Part shown: one piece after another, positions 8,684-17,273 of the stretch
Position numbering within the stretch: position 1 is the stretch's first letter
How the letters are laid out: each line of letters opens with the position of its first letter
Source: Ferrovibrio terrae_B
Lineage (GTDB): Bacteria > Pseudomonadota > Alphaproteobacteria > Ferrovibrionales > Ferrovibrionaceae
DNA length: 38,483 nt
Assembly (NCBI RefSeq): GCF_943371255.1
Contig: NZ_CALRUC010000027.1
Location: 1 to 38,483, forward strand
Reading direction: 5' to 3'
The notes under the pieces: generated by a model
What the model saw: only the letters and a program-made list of their open reading frames with translations
The model's database searches: none
Told to the model about the DNA's origin: nothing
Program-made: the position numbers and the translations under genes

Positions 8684-9913
8684 TTAAGCCTTGGGCGCCG
8701 GGAAGACCGGCTTGGCATTGGCGAAGTCCTTCGGGAAGATCACCTTGATATCCTTGTTCAGGATCTGGGTGTTCACCGGAGCAGCGCCTTCGTTCTGGCC
8801 ATTGACGAACTTGGTCGGGCCATAGGGCATGAAGTGGTTCGACCAGCCCGACGAGGCCAGCGCATGATTGATCGCCGCCCGGTCGGTCGAAGCCGCGCGC
8901 TCGATGGCATCGGCCAGCAGGCGCACGCATTCGTGGTTGAGGAAGACCTCATAGGAGAAGAACTGCTTCTCGGCCTCGACCTTCTTCTTCAGTTCGAGTG
9001 CCACGGGGTTGCGCGGATCGAACCAGTGATTGCAATCCATGATGAACTCCGCCGCATCGGGGAATTCCTGGACGAAGCGATACTGCGAGGCAGCGCCGCC
9101 GAGAATTGAGTAAATCGCCTTCGGCCGCACCTTCTGCTGCCGTAGGGTGCGGGCCAGCAGAACGAACTCGTTGTAGTAATTCGACGGGATCAGCAGGTCC
9201 GGATTGCGCCCCTTGATCTTGAGCACGATGTTGTTGAAATCGCGGGTCGGATTGGCATGCGCGATGGTCTCCAGCACTTCGAAGCCCATGCTCGGCAGCT
9301 TGGCGTTCAGCGTCTGGGCCATACCTGCACCAAACGCCGATTCCTCATGCACGATCATCACGGTCTTCGCCGGCTTGCCGGCCTGGGTATTGAGCGCGAC
9401 CAGATTGCTGATGGCGCTGTCGACGATCTTGCTGAGGCCCGGGCCGAAACGGAAGGTATTGGTCAGGCCACGGGTGACGACCTGGTCAACCACGCCGACA
9501 TCCACAACATGGGGAATGCCATGCTTGGCAGCCGCCTGGGTGGTGGCCAGCGCGATGCCGGACGCAAATGGCCCGATGATCGCCGAAACCCCGGCCTCGT
9601 TCAGCTTCTCGACCTCGGCGGCGCCGACATCAGGCTTGGACTGGGCATCGGCATAGATTGCCTCAAGCTTGGCGCCACCCATCGATGCGATGCCGCCATT
9701 GGCATTGATGGTATCGATGGCGAGCTTGGCGCCCAGGCGGCATTGCTGGCCCGAGGGGGCCAGCGGCCCGGTTACCGGATGCAGGATACCGACCTTGATC
9801 GGCGCCCGCTGGGCTTTGACGATAGCAGGAAAGCCGGTGATCCCGGCGGCAGCCGTTGCAGCGGTGCCCGCGAGGAAATGGCGGCGTGAAACTGGAAATT
9901 TTCGAATGCTCAT
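8684..9913 (-). CDS. livK: Periplasmic ABC substrate-binding protein (LivK-type, Peripla_BP_6)
   Basis: Receptor of the HAAT importer, 409 residues. Seen: a twin-arginine-like signal, SRRHFLAG followed by an Ala/Gly-rich stretch and a likely cleavage after VKA. The mature protein begins PIKVGILHPVTGPLAPSG, typical of type I periplasmic binding folds, and includes GVSAIIGPFASGIALA and VMIVHEESAFG. The start is ATG 9911-9913; a GTG directly before it is possible, but the AGGGAG ribosome site fits the ATG better. The gene overlaps the GntR stop (TGATG) and is followed by a stem-loop before livH. The Tat-like signal is common in this receptor group. The ligand is unknown. Confidence 0.93.
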   Translation of the reverse strand: MSIRKFPVSRRHFLAGTAATAAAGITGFPAIVKAQRAPIKVGILHPVTGPLAPSGQQCRLGAKLAIDTINANGGIASMGGAKLEAIYADAQSKPDVGAAEVEKLNEAGVSAIIGPFASGIALATTQAAAKHGIPHVVDVGVVDQVVTRGLTNTFRFGPGLSKIVDSAISNLVALNTQAGKPAKTVMIVHEESAFGAGMAQTLNAKLPSMGFEVLETIAHANPTRDFNNIVLKIKGRNPDLLIPSNYYNEFVLLARTLRQQKVRPKAIYSILGGAASQYRFVQEFPDAAEFIMDCNHWFDPRNPVALELKKKVEAEKQFFSYEVFLNHECVRLLADAIERAASTDRAAINHALASSGWSNHFMPYGPTKFVNGQNEGAAPVNTQILNKDIKVIFPKDFANAKPVFPAPKA

Positions 9914-10761
9914 CACTTTTTCTCCCTGTTGGTGGAGCGTGGCGAAGACTTACTTCCCCCAGTCGTCGGCGCCACGCTGGCCGACCAGGTGTTACGCTCC
10001 CCGCCACGTACACGGTCGAGGCTCATACGGAATTGATACCGGTCCGGGCGATACAGCCCGATGATGTATTCGACAGGATGGCCGTTGCCGTCATGCACCA
10101 CGCGACTGATACGCAGCAAGGGGGTGCCAACGGCGGTCTTCAGCAGCGGCGCCACATGGGTATCGGCCAGGGTGGCCGAGATTGTCTGGTCGGCCGCACC
10201 AATCACCACGCCAGAACGTTCCAGCAGGGCCAGTAGCGGTTCGCGCGCCAGTTCCTTGCGGCCGAATTTACGGCCGATCTCGGCTGGCACAAAGGTGGTG
10301 AGATAGGAAAACGGCCCGGCTTCGAGTGAACGCACACGCACGGCCCGCTGCACTTCTGCACCAGCCTCAACCTGCAGCGCCGCAGAAACATCCGGTGCTG
10401 CCGCCTCATAGCCGAAATCGATCAACTCCACCTGGGTCTTCAGGCCCATAGCCATCAGGTTTTCGATCAGGCCCTCGACTGCGCCGCGCACCGGCGGTGG
10501 TTCATTGCGATGGGTGACATGCGTGCCGCGACCGCGCCCGCGTGTCACCAGCCCTTCGGCGGCCAGTTCAGCCAGCGCCCGGCGCGCCGTGATGCGCGAA
10601 ACATTGAATTGCCGCGCAAGTTCTTCCTCACCCGGCACCTGGGCGCCGGCCGCGAGCTTGCCGTCCGATATCTGACCACGCAGGATCAGATAGATCTGGT
10701 GATACAGCGGGGTCGGCAAGCTTTCGTGGACCGCATTGCCTATATGTCGACGCATCGCCAT
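9913..10761 (-). CDS. GntR-family (HutC subfamily) transcriptional regulator
   Basis: DNA-binding regulator, 282 residues. Seen: the winged helix YHQIYLILRGQISDGKLAAGAQ with the recognition segment EEELARQFNVSRITARRALAEL, wing GLVTRGRGRGTHV, then a UTRA ligand-binding domain ending HPVEYIIGLYRPDRYQFRM. HutC-type regulators usually sense the substrate or an intermediate of the adjacent pathway and relieve repression. It is the first gene of the operon, so it is probably autoregulated. The start ATG 10759-10761 has a good GGAGGG ribosome site nine bases upstream. A palindrome overlapping the predicted promoter lies directly upstream. Confidence 0.93.
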   Translation of the reverse strand: MAMRRHIGNAVHESLPTPLYHQIYLILRGQISDGKLAAGAQVPGEEELARQFNVSRITARRALAELAAEGLVTRGRGRGTHVTHRNEPPPVRGAVEGLIENLMAMGLKTQVELIDFGYEAAAPDVSAALQVEAGAEVQRAVRVRSLEAGPFSYLTTFVPAEIGRKFGRKELAREPLLALLERSGVVIGAADQTISATLADTHVAPLLKTAVGTPLLRISRVVHDGNGHPVEYIIGLYRPDRYQFRMSLDRVRGGERNTWSASVAPTTGGSKSSPRSTNREKK

Positions 10762-10785
10762 GGGCGGGTACCCTCCGGCATTAAT

Positions 10786-10807
10786 TCATATTGTTATATT
10801 AATATGA
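10786..10807. promoter_or_regulatory. Inverted-repeat operator candidate of the GntR operon
   Basis: Perfect 7-bp arms TCATATT (10786-10792) and AATATGA (10801-10807) flank eight bases in an AT-rich island inside GC-rich DNA. An inner 10-bp palindrome ATATTAATAT spans 10796-10805. It overlaps the -10 box of the predicted minus-strand promoter, which is where a repressor would act. Binding by the GntR protein is inferred. Confidence 0.6.
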
Positions 10808-10826
10808 CATTAGCCCGGGCGGTCAA
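10799..10826 (-). promoter_or_regulatory. Predicted sigma70-type promoter of the GntR-liv-hyu operon
   Basis: On the minus strand, TTGACC (plus 10821-10826) is followed after 16 bases by TATTAA (plus 10799-10804). Five of six and four of six bases match the consensus. It lies about 40 bases before the GntR start and is the only evident promoter before the 11-gene run. Confidence 0.5.
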
Positions 10827-10851
10827 TCCGTCTTTTCGATCTGTGGATAAA

Positions 10852-13485
10852 TTATTGCGTGTGGGCCGGACCAGGCGTGAAGCGCCAGAGCTTATAGATT
10901 TCCATCACGGCAATGAGGCCAAGGGCAGGCAGAGCGAGCATGGCGGCATGAACCGGATTGATGCCCTCGAGTCGCAGCATCCCGCCGATTCCCGGAAGAT
11001 GCGCTGCGGCAACCTGCAGGCCCTGGGTCACCGTCACACCCCCGATCAGCAGCCAATTGGCCGACAGGGGCAGGCGGAATATCGAGCGGGTTTCCGAGCG
11101 GCAGTTCAGCACATGTGCATTCTCGCACCAGACCAGCAGCCACAGCGTCAGCCCCTGGGCCGCGACACTGTCGAGGCCAAGACCATGCAGCGCATAGGCA
11201 TATCCGCAAAAAGCCAGCAGGCCCATGGTGAAGCCGGATAGCAACACCTGTTCCAGCATGGCGCGATCGAAAATCGGACTGCCGGCCGCGCGCGGCGGTT
11301 CCTGCAGCAGATTCGGCTCCGGCTTCTCGAACCCAAGGGCAACATCCTGAATCCCGTTCGATACCAGGTTGAGCCAGAGCAACTGCACCGCCGTCAGCGG
11401 CGGCGGCAAACCGAACAGGGTGGCCAGCAGCATCAGCAGCAGTTCAGCTGCACCGGTGGATACGCAATAGAGAATGACCTTGCGCAGATTGGCATAGGCC
11501 GCGCGCCCCTCCTCGATACCGGCAACAATCGAGGCGAAATTGTCATCGACCAGAATCAGGTCCGCGGCGTCACGCGCCACATCGGTGCCACCTCTTCCCA
11601 TGGCAACGCCGATATCGGCTGCCTGCAGGGCTGCGGCATCGTTGATGCCATCACCTGTAACGGCAATGAGATGGCCCTGCCGTTGCAGGCTTTGAACAAT
11701 GGCAAGCTTCTGCAGCGGCTCGGTACGGGCGAAGACCGATACACCAGCGATCAGGTCATCAAAACCGGCCTGATCGCCTTCAAACACCCGCAACTGTGCG
11801 CCGGTGAGCACGGCATTTTCATCCGCCGGATCGATCAACCCGAGGCTGCGGGCGATTGCCCGCGCCGTCAGCGGATGATCGCCGGTGATCATAACGACAC
11901 GAATGCCTGCGGCGCGCGCGGCGCGCACGGCGGCTGGAGCCTCGGGCCGCAGCGGGTCGATCAGGCCGGCAAAACCCAGCAGATTGAGGCCCCGCAAAGC
12001 CTGCTCATCCGGCCGAGCAACCACACCGGCGGCCACGGCAATGACACGATAACCATCGCCGGCCAGGGTCTGGATGGCACTTTCGGCATCCTGCTGGCGT
12101 GCTGCCTCCCAACCATCGACACCGCATAGTGCCATCACGGTCTCCGGTGCGCCTTTTACATACGCCACCACCTGGCCACCGGTATCATGGAAGGCCGCCG
12201 CATACCGCCGTTCCGGCTCATAAGCGATATGCCAGCGCTGCTCGATGCCCTCCAGTACCGACTCATAATCGGAGCGCACCGCCAGCCGCAGGAAAGCAAG
12301 ATCGACCGCATCGCCGACTTCCTCGCCGGCATGTATGGCAGCGGCACCATGAAACTCCGAGCAATGCGCGGCAGCAAAAGCCAAGGCCTTCACGCGGGGA
12401 TGATTGGGCAGAACACGGGTGCCAGCCGCTACTTCTGCGCCCGGCAGCCATACGGTTTCAATGCTGAGCCGATTGACGGTCAGGGTTCCGGTCTTGTCGG
12501 TAGCAATCAGAGTGCAGGCACCGAGTCCTTCGACCGCAGATAGATGCCGCACCACCACCTGACGCAACCCCATGCGATGCACGCTGATCGACAACACGAT
12601 AGTCATCGCCACCGGTAGTGCCTCGGGGATTGCCGAAACGGCCAGGGCAATGGCCAACAGCAGAATGTCGGCTGCGTCGATACCACGCAGAATTTCCAAC
12701 AGCGCGATCATGCCGATCAGCACTGTCGCCACGATGGCGATCTGCCGGGTGAAAACATCCATCCGCTGCTGCAACGGTGACGGTACAGCCGGCATTTGCA
12801 ATGCCTGGGCCAGTTGCCCCACTTCACTATGCCGGCCGGTGGCAACCACAAGACCGCGCCCACGGCCGCGGCGTACGGTTGAACCGGCGAACAGCATATT
12901 GCTTCGCTCGCCAACCGCCGTATCCGTCGATACCGGGCGATCCGCCTGCTTCTCGACCAGCAGGGACTCACCGGTCAGCAGGCTTTCATCGGTCGCAAGA
13001 GCCTGCGCCTCGATCAACCGCAGATCGGCCGGAACCTTCACACCGCTTTCAACCTGGACGATGTCGCCCGGCACCAGATCTTCGGTATCCAGCGATACCA
13101 GTCGGCCATCGCGCCAGACCGGCAGCCGGCCACGGACCAGAGACTTCAAGCCGCGCGTGCGCATCTCCGCCCGCCATTCTTGCCAGCCGCCGATGGCGGC
13201 ATTCAACAGCAACACCGCCAGGATAAAGCCGGCATCGCTGCCATGACCGATGCTGACACTCAGCAGGGCTGCGGCAAGCAGCAGATAGATGAAAGGCGAC
13301 TGGAACTGGTGCAGCACAACACCGGTCAGGCTTTTCCCAGCTGTCTCGGGCAGCCGATTCGCACCGTGCAACTGGCGCCGCCTGGCAGCGTCCGCGCTGC
13401 TCAGGCCCGACGACGTCGTTTCCAGTTGGGCCAGGACCGCCGCTGCGGCCAGCGCATGATATGGTAATGCCCGATCATCCTGCAT
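10852..13485 (-). CDS. P-type cation-transporting ATPase (P2-like)
   Basis: Inner-membrane ion pump, 877 residues. Seen in order: an N-terminal cation-ATPase domain, the actuator motif TGES (171-174), M4 PEALP (287-291), the phosphorylated Asp in DKTGTLT (330-336), nucleotide-binding KGAPE (444-448), TGDH (534-537), hinge GDGIND (611-616) and about four C-terminal membrane helices. The layout matches Ca2+/Mg2+-type P2 ATPases. M6 reads NLVSNGIQD (706-714), where SERCA has NLVTDGLPA, so a key ion-binding Asp is Asn and a new Asp appears four residues on. The M5 Glu is kept. The ion is therefore uncertain. It lies on the same strand as the GntR operon but 90 bases upstream, with its own function. 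Confidence 0.93.
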   Translation of the reverse strand: MQDDRALPYHALAAAAVLAQLETTSSGLSSADAARRRQLHGANRLPETAGKSLTGVVLHQFQSPFIYLLLAAALLSVSIGHGSDAGFILAVLLLNAAIGGWQEWRAEMRTRGLKSLVRGRLPVWRDGRLVSLDTEDLVPGDIVQVESGVKVPADLRLIEAQALATDESLLTGESLLVEKQADRPVSTDTAVGERSNMLFAGSTVRRGRGRGLVVATGRHSEVGQLAQALQMPAVPSPLQQRMDVFTRQIAIVATVLIGMIALLEILRGIDAADILLLAIALAVSAIPEALPVAMTIVLSISVHRMGLRQVVVRHLSAVEGLGACTLIATDKTGTLTVNRLSIETVWLPGAEVAAGTRVLPNHPRVKALAFAAAHCSEFHGAAAIHAGEEVGDAVDLAFLRLAVRSDYESVLEGIEQRWHIAYEPERRYAAAFHDTGGQVVAYVKGAPETVMALCGVDGWEAARQQDAESAIQTLAGDGYRVIAVAAGVVARPDEQALRGLNLLGFAGLIDPLRPEAPAAVRAARAAGIRVVMITGDHPLTARAIARSLGLIDPADENAVLTGAQLRVFEGDQAGFDDLIAGVSVFARTEPLQKLAIVQSLQRQGHLIAVTGDGINDAAALQAADIGVAMGRGGTDVARDAADLILVDDNFASIVAGIEEGRAAYANLRKVILYCVSTGAAELLLMLLATLFGLPPPLTAVQLLWLNLVSNGIQDVALGFEKPEPNLLQEPPRAAGSPIFDRAMLEQVLLSGFTMGLLAFCGYAYALHGLGLDSVAAQGLTLWLLVWCENAHVLNCRSETRSIFRLPLSANWLLIGGVTVTQGLQVAAAHLPGIGGMLRLEGINPVHAAMLALPALGLIAVMEIYKLWRFTPGPAHTQ

Positions 13486-13751
13486 CCAGGCAGCATATGC
13501 CCGGATGCTCTCTGGCCCTTGATCGAAATCAACGCGATTCTGGTAAAATGGGCCGAGACACGCTCAGGGCATTCGAATCGCAACTTAATCCCGATCCGGC
13601 CGGCAAATCCCGCATCTACAGACTCCGGCTGCGGTGCGTCAGTTGATCGTCGGATAAGACCTCGAGGGAATCCTCTGACCTTTGCATCTAAACTCAAACA
13701 GTTGGATAATTTCGCCTTCCGCCTTCCAGCAATGTTTCCGGGAAACTTCTC
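13486..13751. other. Divergent intergenic region between P-type ATPase and decarboxylase-like gene
   Basis: This 266-base spacer must hold both divergent promoters. I see no convincing -35/-10 pair. A 6-bp inverted repeat GTTTCC-G-GGAAAC (13734-13746) lies five bases before the plus-strand start, where it could mask the ribosome site or serve as an operator. Confidence 0.4.
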
Positions 13752-14468
13752 ATGAGTGCACGACTGGGCATGTTGACGCCGTCTTCCAATACGGCACTGG
13801 AGCCGGCAACTTACGGCCTGCTGCGTGCCCTGCCCGGTTTCAGCGCCCATTTTGCCCGCTTCCCGGTCACTGAGATCGCCTTGTCGACATCCGCGCTTGG
13901 GCAGTTCGATCCAGCGCCGATCCTGCAAGCCGCCACCCTGCTGTCGCATGCCAAGGTGGATGCAATTGCCTGGAATGGCACATCGGCCAGCTGGCTCGGC
14001 TTCGACTGCGATGTGCAGCTCGCCACCGCCATCACGGCACAGACCGGCATCCGGGCAACCACGGCCATCCTGGCCCTGAACGAGATTCTCCAGCGGCTGA
14101 AAGCACGGCGACTGGCCTTTGTAACGCCGTATCTCAGCGACGTTCAGGCCAAAATTACGAGCAATTACCAGTCCGCCGGCTACACCTGTGTGGCCGAACG
14201 TCATGCCGGCCTGCAGGACAACTTTTCCTTCGCCACTCTGCCGGCAGCAGAGATCGAAGCCATGATCATGGCCGTTGCGGCCGAGAAGCCAGATGCCATC
14301 GCCATTATCTGCACCAACATGGATGCGACGCGACTGGCACCGCAGATCGAGGCCCGCACGGGGATTCCGGTTATCGACTCAATCTCTGCCACGCTGTGGG
14401 GCGCCCTGGATACACTGGGGATCGCCAAGCAGTCTCTCAGGGAAGCGGGCAGTATCTTCGGGCATTAA
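13752..14468 (+). CDS. Asp/Glu racemase-superfamily protein, arylmalonate decarboxylase-like
   Basis: A 238-residue member of the Asp/Glu/hydantoin racemase and maleate isomerase superfamily. Seen: N-terminal RLGMLTPSSNTALEP as in maleate isomerase/AMDase proteins, WNGTSASWLG at residues 74-83, and IICTNMDA with Cys187. Racemases and maleate isomerases use two Cys. Here the first position is Gly76 (GTS), as in arylmalonate decarboxylase, which has Gly74 and Cys188. Decarboxylation of a disubstituted malonate, rather than racemisation or cis-trans isomerisation, is thus favoured, by inference. It is transcribed alone on the plus strand and converges with the dehydratase gene, with five bases between stop codons. 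The ribosome site before ATG 13752 is weak. Confidence 0.85.
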   Translation: MSARLGMLTPSSNTALEPATYGLLRALPGFSAHFARFPVTEIALSTSALGQFDPAPILQAATLLSHAKVDAIAWNGTSASWLGFDCDVQLATAITAQTGIRATTAILALNEILQRLKARRLAFVTPYLSDVQAKITSNYQSAGYTCVAERHAGLQDNFSFATLPAAEIEAMIMAVAAEKPDAIAIICTNMDATRLAPQIEARTGIPVIDSISATLWGALDTLGIAKQSLREAGSIFGH

Positions 14469-14473
14469 TCCCG

Positions 14474-16378
14474 TTACAAACTTCGGAGTGGCTCACTGAT
14501 CCTACGCTGCGCCTGGGCTGCCATGCGAACCGGGGCATTCGCCGCGCCATACTGGTCATAGCCGCCAACCCGCTGGCACACTTCGAAGAAAAAGCGATCA
14601 TCAAAGGTGTCGGTAAAGACGTGGAAGAACTCGCCGCCCTGCGCATCCCGGTCATACAGTATATTATGCTGCCGCAACCGCTCGATCACGTCGTCGGCCA
14701 GAGGGAATTTGGCCGACAGATCATCATAGTAATTAGCGGGAATAGTCAGGAGTGAGACACCCTTCTCCCGCATGCTGGCCACTGCCTCGAAGATATCTGT
14801 GGTCGAGAAGGCAATATGGTGAACGCCAGCGCCCGAAAATGTCGACACCGACCTGGCCGTCGCCGTATTGCGGTCTTCCGAGAAGCTGAGCGGAAAGCGA
14901 ACAGCACCATTGGTGCTGCGAACGGCACGGCTGCGCACCAGACCATAAGGATCGGGTAAAACCCAGATGCTTTCAGGCTGTAGCCCCAGCACCGACCGGT
15001 AAAACAGCACCCAGGAATCCATCTGTCCAGACGGAACCGCCTGAGCGATATGGTCGATGACGCCGACATGGTTTTCGCCGCCGTCTTCCTCCAGAACAAA
15101 ATCGGTCGAGAAGTCGAAATCCTGATCGACAAAATACAGCAGACTGCCATCGAGTGAGCGGAAGGCCGGGATATTGCGCTCATTTGGCCCGATGCGCCCC
15201 TCATATCGGGTGCATTGATAGGCATCGGCGCGGCTCTGGATCTGGATCTCGTCATCGACCTGCAGGCAGACAGCACAGATCGAGGGGCCGTGGACGATAT
15301 AATAGGAATGCGCGAACGAGTCCGGTTCGGCATTCAGGACAATATTGGTCTCGCCCTGGCGATACAGCGTGACGTTCTTCGATTTGTGACGTCCGGCCCG
15401 ACGGAAGCCCAGTCCGCTCAGCATGACTGCCAACGCATCCTTGCTCGGGCCATCAACCGCAAATTCTATAAAAGCAATCCCTTTGAGTTCCGGCATCTGC
15501 GGTGCCGCAAAGAGTTCAACCCGCCTGGCAACGCTTTGCGTCGGCGCTGCCGTTGCCATCTGCATGCGCAGCCGCATCTGTTCTTCCAGATAATTCAGGG
15601 AGCGCATGCCATCGACAGCCGTCAGCCGGGTGGAAGCGGCACGGAAGTCATCGTTGAAGATTTCCAGTGACAACGGGCCGGTATAACCGGCTTCGAGAGC
15701 TTTCAGGGTAAAGGCCGTGACATCGAAATCGCCCTGGCCGGGGAAGCACCGGAAATGCCGGCTCCAGGACAGGATGTCCATGCTGAGTTTCGGCGCATCG
15801 GCCAACTGTACGAAGAAGATCTTGTTGCCGGGGATATCCGTAATGGCGTCCGGCGTATCGCCCAGCGCCAGGGTGTGGAAGCTGTCGAGGACAACACCAA
15901 GGTGCGGATGATTGGCCGCCTTCACCACCTGCCATGCGTGACCATAGGTCTTGATATGGGTGCCCCAGGCCAAGGCCTCGAAGCCGATCTTCAAACCGCG
16001 TTTCCCCGCCCGCTCCGCCAATTCGTACATCTGGGCAGCAGATCGCCCGGGATCACCGATGGCATCCGGTGCGACATTGGAGCACACCAGCATCAATGGG
16101 GCGCCAAGCTCGGCCATCACATCGAATTTCTTCTCGGCCCGCTCCAGATTGCGCTTGAGCTGCGCATCTGAAACACCTTCGAAATCACGGAATGGCTGGA
16201 ACAGCACGATCTCGAGGCCGAGATCGCTGGCAAGAGCACGCACCTGGCGGGGTGAGCCATTGAAGAACAGAAGGTCGTTCTCAAAGACCTCGACCGCATG
16301 AAACCTTGCGGCCGCAGCAGCTTCGAGTTTTTCCGACAATGTGCCGCTCAGCGAGACGGTGGCGATGGAACGACGCAT
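14474..16378 (-). CDS. quiC: 3-dehydroshikimate dehydratase fused to HPPD-like domain (QuiC type)
   Basis: Converts 3-dehydroshikimate to protocatechuate, linking quinate and shikimate use to the beta-ketoadipate pathway; 634 residues, the length of the fused Pseudomonas-type enzyme. Seen: an N-terminal sugar-isomerase-type TIM barrel (about 1-270) with metal ligands E134 (GFEALAWG), D165 (VLDSFH), Q191 (FVQLAD) and E239 (LSLEIFND). A C-terminal 4-hydroxyphenylpyruvate dioxygenase-like domain (about 295-610) keeps the iron triad candidates H443, H520 or H521, and E599. Start ATG 16376-16378 has GGAGG four bases before it. It is the last gene of the aroE-lactonase-quiC run. The role of the dioxygenase-like half in this family is unclear. 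Confidence 0.93.
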   Translation of the reverse strand: MRRSIATVSLSGTLSEKLEAAAAARFHAVEVFENDLLFFNGSPRQVRALASDLGLEIVLFQPFRDFEGVSDAQLKRNLERAEKKFDVMAELGAPLMLVCSNVAPDAIGDPGRSAAQMYELAERAGKRGLKIGFEALAWGTHIKTYGHAWQVVKAANHPHLGVVLDSFHTLALGDTPDAITDIPGNKIFFVQLADAPKLSMDILSWSRHFRCFPGQGDFDVTAFTLKALEAGYTGPLSLEIFNDDFRAASTRLTAVDGMRSLNYLEEQMRLRMQMATAAPTQSVARRVELFAAPQMPELKGIAFIEFAVDGPSKDALAVMLSGLGFRRAGRHKSKNVTLYRQGETNIVLNAEPDSFAHSYYIVHGPSICAVCLQVDDEIQIQSRADAYQCTRYEGRIGPNERNIPAFRSLDGSLLYFVDQDFDFSTDFVLEEDGGENHVGVIDHIAQAVPSGQMDSWVLFYRSVLGLQPESIWVLPDPYGLVRSRAVRSTNGAVRFPLSFSEDRNTATARSVSTFSGAGVHHIAFSTTDIFEAVASMREKGVSLLTIPANYYDDLSAKFPLADDVIERLRQHNILYDRDAQGGEFFHVFTDTFDDRFFFEVCQRVGGYDQYGAANAPVRMAAQAQRRISEPLRSL

Positions 16379-16398
16379 GCATCCTCCAATGAGAGCGG

Positions 16399-17271
16399 TT
16401 AGCCGCCGAAGCGGGCTTCAGGCAATCCTTTGATACCCACATCCAGGGCCAGCAGCGCCCCGGCCAGCGGCTCGGCAGCAAGCTGCTCCGGCGACAGGAA
16501 CTTGCGGGCCGTGGTCACGTAAAGGGTGCCGAGGTCTGGGCCACCGAAGCAGACGCAGGTGGGATTTGTCACTGGCACTGCGATCATGCGGTCGATGCGG
16601 CCCTCCGGCGAGTAACGAACGATGCGGCCACCGGCAAAGATCGCATTCCAGATATAGCCTTCCGCATCGACGCAGGCGCCATCCGGGCGATCCTTGGTGG
16701 CCGAGTGGTCGATGAAGACACGGCGATTGGCGAGGCTGCCATCGGCCCCGATATCAAAGGCCCAGATGGTGAAACGACGGGTATCGGACATGTAGAGCGT
16801 CCGGCCATCCAGCGAGACACAGATCGTGTTGGTGACAATGATGTCACCGAACAGCCGTGTCGCCGTGCCATCGGGGTCAACGCGGTAGAAGGAGCCGTTT
16901 GGCCTGTGCAACTGGTTATCCATGCTGCCGACCCAGAAGCGGCCCCTGGCATCGCAGCGGCCGTCATTCAGGCGGTTGTCGAGATCATCCCCTTCAATCC
17001 GGCTGAACAGCGTCAGTTTTTCGGTGGCCGGATCAAAGAAGTGCAACGCCCGGTCGATGGCAACCATCAATCCGCCAGTCTCGCGCAGCGCCAGGCAGCC
17101 CAGAAAGCTGCCAGGCATCGGAAAGGCGCGATGCATCCCGGTGGCAGGCAGGATGCAATGCAGGGTCGGATTTTCGATATCGATCCACCACAGCGTCTGG
17201 GTCCGCTCGCACCACAACGGTGTTTCGCCCAGCCGGTCCTGCGTGTGAATGACGGTGCGAATATCAGACAT
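16399..17271 (-). CDS. SMP-30/gluconolactonase/LRE family lactonase
   Basis: A 290-residue six-bladed beta-propeller lactonase. Seen: the metal-binding Glu in LGETPLWC near the N-terminus, RLNDGRCDARGRFWVGSM with the conserved Asn, TNTICVSLDGRTLYMSDT, and RPDGACVDAEGYIW with the conserved Asp. These form the divalent-metal site of SMP-30 proteins. Most hydrolyse sugar lactones. In this cluster a lactone of quinate or of a related hydroxy acid would be a reasonable substrate, but this is inference. The start lies two bases after the aroE stop, and the gene ends 20 bases before quiC, so it is cotranscribed. Confidence 0.9.
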   Translation of the reverse strand: MSDIRTVIHTQDRLGETPLWCERTQTLWWIDIENPTLHCILPATGMHRAFPMPGSFLGCLALRETGGLMVAIDRALHFFDPATEKLTLFSRIEGDDLDNRLNDGRCDARGRFWVGSMDNQLHRPNGSFYRVDPDGTATRLFGDIIVTNTICVSLDGRTLYMSDTRRFTIWAFDIGADGSLANRRVFIDHSATKDRPDGACVDAEGYIWNAIFAGGRIVRYSPEGRIDRMIAVPVTNPTCVCFGGPDLGTLYVTTARKFLSPEQLAAEPLAGALLALDVGIKGLPEARFGG

Positions 17272-17273
17272 GA

